A DNA stretch of 64,000 nt from Desulfamplus sp964425195. Lineage in GTDB: Bacteria; Desulfobacterota; Desulfobacteria; Desulfobacterales; Desulfobacteraceae. A program made the position numbers and the translations under genes. Positions 8,936 to 17,398 of this stretch are shown here, piece by piece (within the stretch, counting starts at the first letter, position 1; every line of letters begins with the position of its first letter). The DNA lies in the NCBI GenBank assembly GCA_964425195.1, contig CAYRLG010000016.1:1-64000 (forward strand). The letters are read 5' to 3'. The notes beneath the pieces are model-generated. The model saw only the letters and a list, made by a program, of their open reading frames with translations, did no database searches and was not told the origin of the DNA.

Positions 8936-8978
8936 ATGTCAAAACCTTTTTGACATCGCAACTTTGATATTGTATTTA
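8936..8978 (+). promoter_or_regulatory. hom promoter with overlapping hairpin
   Basis: A perfect 9-bp inverted repeat, ATGTCAAAA-CCT-TTTTGACAT (8936-8956), overlaps a consensus -35 hexamer TTGACA (8950-8955). Seventeen bases later lies TATTTA (8973-8978), a fair -10. It lies in the purM/hom divergent gap and points towards hom. The overlap of dyad and -35 suggests an operator, which is inference. Confidence 0.5.
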
Positions 8979-9038
8979 AATCACATTTTAAATTACTTAC
9001 TGGCACCATACCTTAGGCAATCAGAGGATTTTTTCTAA

Positions 9039-10382
9039 ATGAGACAGATTAATATAGCTATTTTAGGATGCGGGGTTGTAGGAACAGGAGTTGCAAAACT
9101 TCTTATAAGCAAGCAGCAGATGCTTGAGTCGAAAATTGGGGCATCTTTAAACTTAAAGTATGTTGCAGACCTGGATACTAAAACAGATAGAGGAATTAAG
9201 TTTAAAGATGGGGTTTTTATTTCAGATGGCACAACTGCAATAGATGATCCTGAAGTTGATATCATAGTTGAGCTTATTGGAGGCAAAAACGTTGCTAAAC
9301 AGTTTATCCTCAGTGCACTGAAAAAAGGCAAGCACGTAGTAACTGCAAACAAGGCACTTATTGCAGAATATGGCAATTTAATTATTAAAACCGCATCTGA
9401 AAATAGTGTTGATTTTGCTTTTGAGGCAAGTGTAGGCGGCTGTATGCCTGTAATTAAAGCTATCAGAGAATCTCTTGTTGCAAATAAAATTAACTCAATT
9501 ACTGGCATTCTTAATGGAACATGCAACTATATTCTAACAAAAATATCCCAAGATGGTTGCCAATTTGATATAGCTTTAAAAGAGGCCCAAGCAAAGGGTT
9601 ATGCTGAGGCAGATCCATTTCTTGATATTGAAGGACACGACTCTGCACATAAACTCTCAATACTTACAGCAATTGCTTATGGTATGGAAATTAATATCAA
9701 AGATATCCATGTTGAGGGAATAAGCAGAATTACTCCTATGGATATCGCATTTGCAAGAGAGTTTGGATATACTATCAAACTGCTCGCTATCAGCAAAAAC
9801 AATATCGACAAAGTAGAGGCAAGAGTTCATCCTGCAATGATACCATCAAGCCATCCACTTGCACATGTTCATGGGTCTATGAATGCTGTGACTATTAATG
9901 CTGACGCTACGGGAGAAACTATGCTATATGGTGCTGGTGCAGGTATGATGCCAACAGCAAGTGCTGTTTTAAGTGATCTTGCAGATATTGCCAGAAACAT
10001 AATAGTATCGAGCCATCAAGATGACAATACATCTTTTAGCATGAAAAGAAGGCTTCCAATTCTGGGATTTCAGGATAATAACGTAAGACAAATTCCAATG
10101 ACACCTATTACCGAAATAAATACATGTTACTATATAAGACTTTCAGCAGTAGATCGTCCAGGAGTCCTATCAAAAATTACAGGCATACTTGGAAATCGTA
10201 GCATAAGTATTCAATCTGTTCACCAAAAAGGAAGACGACACAATGGACCCGTCTCTATTGTGATGATTACTCATGGAGCAGTTGAAAAAGATGTTCAAAT
10301 CGCATTAAAAGAGATTGCAAATCTCGATGTTATAACTGAAGTTCCTGTTGTCATAAGAATAGAAGATGATATTACAACATGA
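9039..10382 (+). CDS. hom: homoserine dehydrogenase with ACT domain
   Basis: It reduces aspartate semialdehyde to homoserine, the branch point to threonine and methionine. At 447 residues it is the long ACT-containing class. It has a Rossmann nucleotide loop ILGCGVVGTGVA near residues 7-18, the TANKALIAEYG segment, and the EGHDSAHKL catalytic region. A C-terminal ACT domain (about 360-440, YYIRLSAVDRPGVLSKITGIL) usually mediates threonine feedback. AGAGGA precedes the ATG. It is followed 53 bases later by thrH. Confidence 0.95.
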   Translation: MRQINIAILGCGVVGTGVAKLLISKQQMLESKIGASLNLKYVADLDTKTDRGIKFKDGVFISDGTTAIDDPEVDIIVELIGGKNVAKQFILSALKKGKHVVTANKALIAEYGNLIIKTASENSVDFAFEASVGGCMPVIKAIRESLVANKINSITGILNGTCNYILTKISQDGCQFDIALKEAQAKGYAEADPFLDIEGHDSAHKLSILTAIAYGMEINIKDIHVEGISRITPMDIAFAREFGYTIKLLAISKNNIDKVEARVHPAMIPSSHPLAHVHGSMNAVTINADATGETMLYGAGAGMMPTASAVLSDLADIARNIIVSSHQDDNTSFSMKRRLPILGFQDNNVRQIPMTPITEINTCYYIRLSAVDRPGVLSKITGILGNRSISIQSVHQKGRRHNGPVSIVMITHGAVEKDVQIALKEIANLDVITEVPVVIRIEDDITT

Positions 10383-10435
10383 TATTATTAGATATTGTAA
10401 GTTACATATAAAAGTATATTAATGAGGAAAATAGA

Positions 10436-11035
10436 ATGAAATTAATCTGTTCTGACCTTGAAGGAGTTTTCATACCGGAAATATGGGTCAATGTCGCAGA
10501 AAAAACCGGTATTGAAGAACTCAGACTCACTACAAGAGAGATAAGTGATTACGATGTGTTAATGGCAAAGCGACTTGAAGTTCTTGATAAACATGACCTT
10601 AAACTAAAAGATATTACAGATGTTATTGCCACCATAAAGCCTCTTGATGGTGCATTAGAGACTCTGAACTGGATAAGAGAACGTGCTCAAATTATTATTC
10701 TTTCAGATACCTTCGAGGAGTTTGCCAGACCTTTAATGAAACAACTAAACTACCCTGCCCTACTATGTCACAGTCTTGTAATCAATAATGAGGGGAGAAT
10801 TGTAGATTATAAACTAAGACAGGCAAATCAAAAAAAACAGGCTGTTAAAGCATTTAAAGGGCTTAATTACAATGTTATTGCCTTTGGTGATTCTTACAAC
10901 GACACTGCAATGCTCAAAGAGGCGGATTATGGTTTTTTTTTCAGACCCCCTGACAACGTAATAAAAGAATTTCCTCAATTTGAGGTTACACACACATATG
11001 AGGAAGTTAAAGCTAAACTTAACTCACTAATATAA
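10436..11035 (+). CDS. thrH: phosphoserine phosphatase / homoserine phosphotransferase ThrH
   Basis: A HAD-superfamily protein of 199 residues. The nucleophile motif is the ThrH-type DLEGVF (7-12), not the usual DxDGT, and the acid motif is GDSYNDTAM near the C-terminus. ThrH proteins hydrolyse phosphoserine and can transfer its phosphate to homoserine, so they can stand in for homoserine kinase. Placement directly after hom supports the phosphohomoserine role. GAGGA lies upstream of the ATG. A classical thrB is not seen in the window. Confidence 0.9.
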   Translation: MKLICSDLEGVFIPEIWVNVAEKTGIEELRLTTREISDYDVLMAKRLEVLDKHDLKLKDITDVIATIKPLDGALETLNWIRERAQIIILSDTFEEFARPLMKQLNYPALLCHSLVINNEGRIVDYKLRQANQKKQAVKAFKGLNYNVIAFGDSYNDTAMLKEADYGFFFRPPDNVIKEFPQFEVTHTYEEVKAKLNSLI

Positions 11036-11061
11036 TGGGCTATTGTGAGCTAAAATCACTG

Positions 11062-11100
11062 ATAAGCTCTCATATAATATGAGAGCTTATTTAAAAAAAT
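11062..11100 (+). terminator. hairpin after thrH
   Basis: A 12-bp perfect stem, ATAAGCTCTCAT (11062-11073) with ATGAGAGCTTAT (11079-11090), has a 5-nt loop and lies 27 bases after the thrH stop. No clean T-run follows (TTAAAAAAAT), so intrinsic termination is only probable. Confidence 0.5.
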
Positions 11101-11110
11101 TAAAATAGTC

Positions 11111-11139
11111 TTGACCTTCAATCTTTTTTCATCTATATT
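11111..11139 (+). promoter_or_regulatory. promoter of initiator tRNA gene
   Basis: TTGACC (11111-11116), a 17-bp spacer and TATATT (11134-11139) make a near-consensus sigma-70 promoter. The -10 ends 11 bases before the mature tRNA 5' end. Confidence 0.75.
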
Positions 11140-11150
11140 ACCTGAATTGC

Positions 11151-11227
<77 letters not shown>

Positions 11228-11266
11228 CCATAAAATTCAAAGTAGTCCAATAACATATAAACATAC

Positions 11267-11295
11267 AAAAACCCTTGAGAAATCAAGGGTTTTTT
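11267..11295 (+). terminator. intrinsic terminator of initiator tRNA
   Basis: A 12-bp perfect stem (11267-11278 with 11283-11294) is closed by a GAAA tetraloop. The 3' arm ends in a T-run (11290-11295). It lies 39 bases after the tRNA. Confidence 0.85.
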
Positions 11296-11340
11296 ATTTT
11301 GTATCGTCATGTTATAAAAAACATTAAAATCCATAATTTT

Positions 11341-11520
11341 TTAGGGCAAGGAAAAGGTATGTTAAAAAACAAAATTTTGCCATAAATAAAATACGGCGAC
11401 CTAAAAATTCCTATCCCCGCCGCAAGCGGACGGGGTATTACGGAATTTTTTCCCTTCGGGAACGGCCGCCTTTAAGCTGACTTCGCAGCAAGCTGCGGGG
11501 GTATTAACCCCGAGCTTCGC
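11341..11520. repeat. GC-rich multi-hairpin noncoding element
   Basis: This gene-free stretch between the tRNA genes is much richer in GC than its surroundings from about 11395 on. AAAAATTCC (11403-11411) pairs with GGAATTTTT (11442-11450) around a second stem, CCCCGCCGC-AA-GCGG-(A)-CGGGG, and a T-run follows. Further hairpins are TTCCC-TTC-GGGAA, CGCAGC-AA-GCTGCG (11484-11497) and GGGG-TATTAA-CCCC, the last two inside an AAGCT/AGCTT outer pair. No open frame is present. It could be a dispersed palindromic element or a structured RNA. No known RNA family is recognised. Confidence 0.55.
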
Positions 11521-11523
11521 AAT

Positions 11524-11554
11524 AAAAAAGGACTTGGGAGTTACTCCCAAGTCC
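11524..11554 (-). terminator. intrinsic terminator of tRNA-Lys/tRNA-Glu operon
   Basis: An 11-bp perfect stem (11530-11540 with 11544-11554) and a 3-nt loop are followed on the minus strand by six T residues (11524-11529). It lies 21 bases beyond the end of tRNA-Glu. Confidence 0.9.
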
Positions 11555-11575
11555 TTGATTTTATGAACTTAATAT

Positions 11576-11653
11576 TGGCGTCCCCAAGGGGATTCGAACC
11601 CCTGTCGCCGGCGTGAAAGGCCGGTGTCCTGGGCCGGGCTAGACGATGGGGAC
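11576..11653 (-). tRNA. tRNA-Glu (TTC)
   Basis: A 78-nt minus-strand cloverleaf with encoded CCA. The acceptor GTCCCCA pairs with TGGGGAC, with G as discriminator. The anticodon TTC corresponds to 11615-11617, in the loop CTTTCAC. The D-loop is two bases longer than in E. coli tRNA-Glu. It lies 15 bases downstream of tRNA-Lys in the same short transcript. Confidence 0.96.
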
Positions 11654-11668
11654 GCAGATAAAATTTTT

Positions 11669-11744
11669 TGGTGGGTCGTACTGGACTCGAACCAGTGACT
11701 CTCTGCTTAAAAGGCAGATACTCTACCGTCTGAGTTAACGACCC
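11669..11744 (-). tRNA. tRNA-Lys (TTT)
   Basis: A 76-nt minus-strand cloverleaf with encoded CCA, acceptor GGGTCGT/ACGACCC, and an anticodon loop holding TTT between CTGCC and AGCAG. It is the first gene of a two-tRNA operon with tRNA-Glu. Confidence 0.96.
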
Positions 11745-11759
11745 TCAAAAAACAAAGAG

Positions 11760-11788
11760 AATCTACACAATTACCTTATAGGTGTCAA
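11760..11788 (-). promoter_or_regulatory. promoter of tRNA-Lys/tRNA-Glu operon
   Basis: On the minus strand, TTGACA (11788-11783), a 17-bp spacer and TAGATT (11765-11760) make a near-perfect sigma-70 promoter just upstream of tRNA-Lys and just beyond the 3' end of trkH. Confidence 0.78.
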
Positions 11789-11807
11789 CTATTTTTTTTA
11801 TCTCCCC

Positions 11808-13274
11808 TTATTTTCTCCAGAACTCGGGGACAAACAAGATAATCATTGTATATATCTCAAGCCTGCCAATTAACATACACCACGCAAGTAACCATTTGCC
11901 AAATAGAGGCAGAGAGGAAAAATTTTCAGTAGGTCCTATAGCCCCAAACCCTGGACCTACATTACCAATACATGTTGCTACTGAACTTAAAGCGGTGAGC
12001 ATATCTACTCCCATTGCAGCTAAAAAAATACTACAAATAACAAAAAGCCCCAGATACAATGTGATAAATCCCATTATGCTTCTTACTACATGGTTTTGCA
12101 CTACAATTCCATTCATCTTGATATGAGATATACTGCTGGGATGTATAAGAGAAAAAATTTCTCGATAGCAATATTTGCAACATACGATGATACGAGCACA
12201 CTTCATACCTCCACCAGTAGAACCCGCAGATGCTCCGATAAACATACAAATAAATATAATTATATGACTTAATCCGGGCCAAAGCTCATAATTTGCTGTA
12301 GCATATCCTGTAGTAGTAATAATAGAAACGACTTGAAAAGAGGCGTATTGAACTGACTTAAACAGATTATCATATACATGACCATGAATATTTAAAGTAA
12401 CTAATAGAGTTAAACCTAAAACGAGTAACAAAAATAATCGACACTCGCTATCTCTCCAGAAAATAAGAGGCTTTCCTCTAAGTATTTGGTAATGAAGCGA
12501 AAAATTGATTCCAGCAAGAACCATAAAAATTAAGATCACATAATCAATATAGCTGCTATTAAAATGTGCAACTGAGCTATTTTTTGTAGAAAAACCTCCT
12601 GTTGGCATTGTAGTAAATGTGTGGCATAAAGAGTCATATAAATCCATTCCTCCAAAAAGTAGCAAAATCACTTCGGCTATAGATAATAAAATATAGACAT
12701 ACCATAAAATCTTAGCTGAATCAGTAAGTCTTGGAGTCAGCTTGTCAGGTAGAGGGCTTGGAACTTCTGCTTTGAAAAGCTGCATTCCACCAACGCCAAG
12801 AAATGGAAGTATTGCTAATGATAGAACAATAATACCCATTCCTCCAAGCCACTGAGTGAAACTTCGCCAGAAAAGCAAACTTTTAGATACACTTTCAATA
12901 TCAGTAAGAATTGATGAGCCTGTTGTTGTAAAACCAGAGACTGATTCAAAAAAAGCATCACTAAAACTACAAACATCACTAAGATAAAAGGGAAGAGCAC
13001 CAAACATACTAATAACTGTCCAACCTAAAGAAACGATAGCCATAGCCTCCTTAGGGTTAATGTAATCTATCTGTGCATCTCCCAATATCGAAGCAGTCTC
13101 TTTTGATATCATAATCAAAAGAGAACCTACCCCAACAGTTATACCAACAGAATATAGAATAGCCACTATAGACCCATCATTATAAAATAAGCTACATACA
13201 GCAGAAAAGAGCATAGAGAGTCCAAGAAGAATAAGAAGAATGCCAATCACATTTATAACATATCGCCACTTCAT
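11808..13274 (-). CDS. trkH: Trk potassium uptake channel subunit TrkH
   Basis: The integral membrane subunit of the Trk potassium uptake system, 488 residues with about ten hydrophobic segments. The four pore-loop filter segments of the Trk/Ktr family are visible as GFTTTGSSIL, TMPTGGFSTKN, ITTTGYATAN and CIGNVGPGFG, in that order. It works with the regulatory TrkA ring encoded 62 bases upstream in the same operon. A purine-rich GGGG lies upstream of the ATG. The gene ends close to the tRNA-Lys promoter. Confidence 0.94.
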   Translation of the reverse strand: MKWRYVINVIGILLILLGLSMLFSAVCSLFYNDGSIVAILYSVGITVGVGSLLIMISKETASILGDAQIDYINPKEAMAIVSLGWTVISMFGALPFYLSDVCSFSDAFFESVSGFTTTGSSILTDIESVSKSLLFWRSFTQWLGGMGIIVLSLAILPFLGVGGMQLFKAEVPSPLPDKLTPRLTDSAKILWYVYILLSIAEVILLLFGGMDLYDSLCHTFTTMPTGGFSTKNSSVAHFNSSYIDYVILIFMVLAGINFSLHYQILRGKPLIFWRDSECRLFLLLVLGLTLLVTLNIHGHVYDNLFKSVQYASFQVVSIITTTGYATANYELWPGLSHIIIFICMFIGASAGSTGGGMKCARIIVCCKYCYREIFSLIHPSSISHIKMNGIVVQNHVVRSIMGFITLYLGLFVICSIFLAAMGVDMLTALSSVATCIGNVGPGFGAIGPTENFSSLPLFGKWLLAWCMLIGRLEIYTMIILFVPEFWRK

Positions 13275-13321
13275 TGTTTAACCCCACACCGCAACTAATG
13301 TTTAAAGTTATTATAGCTATT

Positions 13322-13362
13322 TTACGGTTAAACTATCTAAAAAAAAGAGAGTTTAACCGTAA
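13322..13362 (-). promoter_or_regulatory. inverted repeat spanning the trkA stop codon
   Basis: TTACGGTTAAACT (13322-13334) and AGTTTAACCGTAA (13350-13362) form a perfect 13-bp stem with a 15-nt loop. The loop includes the trkA stop and a T-rich stretch. The transcript between trkA and trkH could therefore fold into a strong hairpin, which might lower trkH expression or stabilise the trkA message. Confidence 0.6.
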
Positions 13363-14701
13363 GCATCTTTTCTATCTTAGGGATCGCCTGTTTCTTTGCA
13401 AAGATGATAACCTTATCACCATGTTGCACAACACTGTTACCCGTAGGGATCATTATAATATCTTCTCTAATAATTAAAATAAGAAGAACTCCCTTTGGCA
13501 AAGATAATTTTTTAAGGGGTTTATCAGTAATAGCAGAAGTCTTAAGAGCCATTGCTTCAATCATTTCCGCCTCTTCCCTGAGAAGAGATATGACACTTAA
13601 GATTTTTCCTCTTCTTACATTATGAAGAATAGAACTTATTGCTGATAATCTGGGACTTACCACTTTTCTAAGTCCAATAGTTGACATAAGTGGAATATAG
13701 CTAAAATTACTAACCTTAGTAATAGTGCTGTGAGCACCTAAACTCTTTGCCAATAGAGAGACAAGAATATTTGTCTCTTCATCATGCGTAAGTGTAACTA
13801 CAACATCTGCATCTTGCACATTCTCTTCTATTAATAGCTTCTGATCAGAGCCATCACCATGAAGCACCACAGTTCTCCCCATTCTTTCAGAAAGGAATTT
13901 ACATCTTTCTAAATTAGACTCAATAATTTTTGTCTGTATCGATTCAGATTCAAGAGTATTTGCAAGCCTATGTCCTATACGCCCACCACCTATAATTATA
14001 ACGCGTTTAATTGGCTTAAGCTCTTCTCCAAAAAGCCTTAAAGTCTCTTCAATTCTATCCTTTTCACAGACAAAATAGACAACATCCTTAGGCTGTAGTG
14101 TATGTTCTCCTCTTGGTATAATAAGCTGATCATTTCTTACAATTGCTGCAATAAGAGGTCGTCTTTGACCAAATATTGTTCCAAAATCAGCAAGACGCAG
14201 GTTAGCCATTGGAGAATTTGTATCAAGCACAAGCCCAATAAATATAACTCTACCACCAGCAAGCTCGCCCATATCAACAGCACAAGGCACCTTCATAACC
14301 CTAAGTATAGTTTTAACAACCTCAATTTCAGGGTTAATTACTGTGTCAATATGGGGAGCAGAGATACTAAACATCTGATGGTAGTCATCGTAATCTGCAC
14401 TTCTTATTCTGGCAAGTTTCTTTGTTGCCGGAGATATCATATTTGCGACAAGGCAGGAGACCAAATTAGATTCATCACTGTTTGTAACTGCAAGGAGAAT
14501 CTCAGCAGATTTTATTCCAGCCTCCTCAAGGACAGTAGGAGAACTTCCAGAAGCACATATAGTTTGTACATCAATATTTTCAGAAACACGTCTTATAGCT
14601 TCAACATTTTTATCAATAACCACAACATTTTTACTCTCAGCAGCAAGACGGCTGGCGATATGATAGCCTACCTCCCCTGCCCCAACAATAATAATTTTCA
14701 C
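13337..14701 (-). CDS. trkA: Trk system regulatory subunit TrkA
   Basis: A cytoplasmic NAD(H)/nucleotide-binding regulator of TrkH. Its 454 residues show the typical duplicated architecture: two RCK-N Rossmann domains, with GAGEVGYHIA near residue 7 and GGGRIGHRLA near residue 238, each followed by a TrkA-C domain (VIPRGEHTLQPKDVVYFV and MIPTGNSVVQHGDKVIIF). The start is GTG at 14701, with AGGAG eight bases upstream. It is the first gene of the trkA-trkH pair, divergent from a sensor-kinase gene. Confidence 0.95.
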   Translation of the reverse strand: MKIIIVGAGEVGYHIASRLAAESKNVVVIDKNVEAIRRVSENIDVQTICASGSSPTVLEEAGIKSAEILLAVTNSDESNLVSCLVANMISPATKKLARIRSADYDDYHQMFSISAPHIDTVINPEIEVVKTILRVMKVPCAVDMGELAGGRVIFIGLVLDTNSPMANLRLADFGTIFGQRRPLIAAIVRNDQLIIPRGEHTLQPKDVVYFVCEKDRIEETLRLFGEELKPIKRVIIIGGGRIGHRLANTLESESIQTKIIESNLERCKFLSERMGRTVVLHGDGSDQKLLIEENVQDADVVVTLTHDEETNILVSLLAKSLGAHSTITKVSNFSYIPLMSTIGLRKVVSPRLSAISSILHNVRRGKILSVISLLREEAEMIEAMALKTSAITDKPLKKLSLPKGVLLILIIREDIIMIPTGNSVVQHGDKVIIFAKKQAIPKIEKMLTVKLSFF

Positions 14702-14884
14702 AGTTTTAGCTCCTGTTCTAATTGCTGAGTCGTTTCATTAATATTAAAATCAAAAAAAACTTTTGTTTTTATCCATAAAACATAAATACCTAAGGAAACT
14801 CAATCTCTGACCGCTTGCAGTATATGGTTTATCATATTATAGTATAAGTTATATTAAATCAAATATAAGGCGGATAGTTCACTT

Positions 14885-17398
14885 ATGGTGCTTTCAAACA
14901 AATTTATGGAGTTAGCAGAACATTTTATGGATGTCGTCTGGTCAGAAACAGGATTCCCTGTTCTGATATATGACGAACAAGGTTATATTGTGCGGGCAAC
15001 TGACAAATCTCGAATTGGTAATCTCCACTCTGGTGCTCAAAAAATCATGTTGCACACAGTTGATGAATATGCTGTTACATCTCAAGAGGCTAACTTTAAC
15101 CCATTGGTAAGAGAAGGTTTTAACTGCCCTATTACTATTGATGGTAAGAGAGTGGCAGCATTTGGAATTACAGGTAAGCTAAATATTGTAACGCCACTTG
15201 CAAAAGTTGCTGTAAAACTTTTTGATTCATGGATTAAAAACCTTGAAAATCAGGAGCAACTAAAAGCCTCAGAAAAAAAATATCGAAGTATATTTGACAA
15301 CTCTGTTCAAGGAATTTTTCAGGTAAATATTTCTGGTAGATTTCTTACAGTAAATACAGCTATGGCAAAAATATGTGGATACTCTTCTCCTGATGAGATG
15401 TTAAATGAGATTACTGATGTAAGCCATCAACTTTATAGATATCCCAAAGACCGTAAAAAATTTGTAGAGGTGCTCTTAGAGAGTGGTAAAATAAGAGGAT
15501 TTGAAACTCAATACAGACATAAAGATGGACATATTATTGATGTTAGCATTAATGCTCATGTGGTAATTGATCCAGACTCAGATGATCTCTATTTTGAAGG
15601 AATAGTTGAAGATATTACAGAGAAAAGGCGTACCGAAGAGTTGAGGATCGCAAGAGACTCTGCAGAAGCTGCAAACAGAGCTAAAAGCCGCTTTCTTGCC
15701 AACATGAGCCACGAGATTAGAAGCCCCATGAACGGTATTATAGGTATGATAGGGTTGCTTAAAGGTACTAAACTTGATCGCGAGCAGAGAGAGTATGCCA
15801 ACATAGTTAGTACAAGTGCTGAACTACTATTAGATATTATCAATGACATACTCGACTATTCAAAAATTGAGGCTGGAAGACTTGAACTTGAAAATATACC
15901 ATTTGATTTGAAAGCGATGCTCGAAGAGGTAAATGATCTTCTTGCAATCAAGGCACAAGGAAAGGGGTTAGAGTATCTTTGTATAGTTGACAGTGATGTC
16001 TATCCTCTCCTATTTGGGGATCCTGGTAGGTTACGTCAGATAATTATTAACCTTATGGGAAATGCTATTAAATTTACAAAACAAGGTGAAGTTTCAATAC
16101 GTGTTAGCTTAAAAGATGAGATTGAGAGTGAAAAGAGCATCCAAATAAGCGATAACTCTACAATCTATAAAGAAACATATATAACACTTCTTTTCTCTAT
16201 TTCAGATACAGGTATCGGAATTCCTCAAGACAGACTTAGTTATCTTTTTGAGTCATTCTATCAGGTTGATAGCTCTACAACTCGTAAATATGGCGGTAGT
16301 GGACTTGGACTCTCCATTTCAAAACAGTTGGCTGAAATGATGGGAGGTACTATTGGAGTAAATAGCGAACTTGGTAAAGGTTCTGAGTTTTGGTTTACCG
16401 TGGTCTTAAAAAAGCAACAAAATATCAAAGGGCTAACCTCTGGCAAAAATAGTAATCTTATAATAGTAAACTACAATGATAAAATTCCAGTTGATAGCAA
16501 TAGAACAGAATCAACAAAAACCTATGTACAGGGAAATATAAAAGACTTAAATATCCTCATTGTAGATGACAATGCAAAATGTAGATTAATGTTAAAAGAG
16601 CAGTTAAAAACATGGGGATGCAGGTATGATGAAGCTCCAAATGGTACAGTTGCACTTGAAAAATTACAATATGCCCTAAAAACAGCTACCCCTTTTGACA
16701 TAGTTTTGATTGACGCTATGATGCCAGATATGAATGGCTACATATTGGAGCAAAAGATCATACAAAATCCAGATATACATAACACCCGACTTATTATGAT
16801 GACATCAATGATAGAGAGGCGATATGCTCAAAACTATGACATGAGATCATTTTCCGCAAGTTTGACAAAACCTGTTAAATCATCAAAGCTCTACAACACA
16901 ATTATTGGACTTATGGGTGTCGATGAAGAGATATTTCAGCCTCAAAAACCTTACACTTCTGAGAAAGTTTTGGAATCTCTTATTACAGACAATAAAAAGC
17001 ATAATGTCCGTATTTTGATAGCTGAAGATAATATAATAAATCAAAAAGTGGCTTTGAGTATCCTCAAGAAATTAGGCTATCGTGCAGATGTTGTTTTTAA
17101 TGGAGAAGAGGTACTCCGTGTACTCAAAAGTATCAACTACGATATTGTTTTAATGGATTGTCAGATGCCTGAAATGGATGGATATGAAGCAACACGTTTG
17201 ATCAGAGAATCGAAAGAAGGTGTTATTGACAACAATATAATAATTATTGCCATGACCGCTAATGCCATGAAAGGTGATAGAGAAAAGTGCCTTATGGCTG
17301 GTATGAACGACTATATTTCAAAACCTATTCGTCCTGAGCCATTAAGTAAAATTCTTGAAAAATGGCTCAATCTTGAAGATTGTTGTTTAATAAACTAA
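14885..17398 (+). CDS. hybrid sensor histidine kinase with sugar-diacid-type sensor
   Basis: An 837-residue cytoplasmic hybrid kinase without membrane segments. Residues 5-120 resemble the CdaR-type sugar diacid recognition domain (SRIGNLHSGA, then FNCPITIDGKRVAAFGITG). A PAS domain follows (about 133-250), then HisKA with the phosphorylated His276 in SHEIRSPMNG and a HATPase with GIGIP and GSGLGLSISKQ. Two receiver domains complete it, with phospho-acceptors D610 (VLIDAMMPDMNG) and D758 (LMDCQMPEMDG). There is no HPt domain, so output must go through another phosphotransfer protein or a receiver. It overlaps the convergent gene by 32 bases. The ligand is unknown. Confidence 0.92.
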   Translation: MVLSNKFMELAEHFMDVVWSETGFPVLIYDEQGYIVRATDKSRIGNLHSGAQKIMLHTVDEYAVTSQEANFNPLVREGFNCPITIDGKRVAAFGITGKLNIVTPLAKVAVKLFDSWIKNLENQEQLKASEKKYRSIFDNSVQGIFQVNISGRFLTVNTAMAKICGYSSPDEMLNEITDVSHQLYRYPKDRKKFVEVLLESGKIRGFETQYRHKDGHIIDVSINAHVVIDPDSDDLYFEGIVEDITEKRRTEELRIARDSAEAANRAKSRFLANMSHEIRSPMNGIIGMIGLLKGTKLDREQREYANIVSTSAELLLDIINDILDYSKIEAGRLELENIPFDLKAMLEEVNDLLAIKAQGKGLEYLCIVDSDVYPLLFGDPGRLRQIIINLMGNAIKFTKQGEVSIRVSLKDEIESEKSIQISDNSTIYKETYITLLFSISDTGIGIPQDRLSYLFESFYQVDSSTTRKYGGSGLGLSISKQLAEMMGGTIGVNSELGKGSEFWFTVVLKKQQNIKGLTSGKNSNLIIVNYNDKIPVDSNRTESTKTYVQGNIKDLNILIVDDNAKCRLMLKEQLKTWGCRYDEAPNGTVALEKLQYALKTATPFDIVLIDAMMPDMNGYILEQKIIQNPDIHNTRLIMMTSMIERRYAQNYDMRSFSASLTKPVKSSKLYNTIIGLMGVDEEIFQPQKPYTSEKVLESLITDNKKHNVRILIAEDNIINQKVALSILKKLGYRADVVFNGEEVLRVLKSINYDIVLMDCQMPEMDGYEATRLIRESKEGVIDNNIIIIAMTANAMKGDREKCLMAGMNDYISKPIRPEPLSKILEKWLNLEDCCLIN

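Noticed and set aside
14102..14728. 208-codon plus-strand frame antisense to trkA
   Set aside because: It is wholly inside a well-conserved gene on the other strand, and its Ser/Asn/Tyr/Cys-rich composition is that of a shadow frame.
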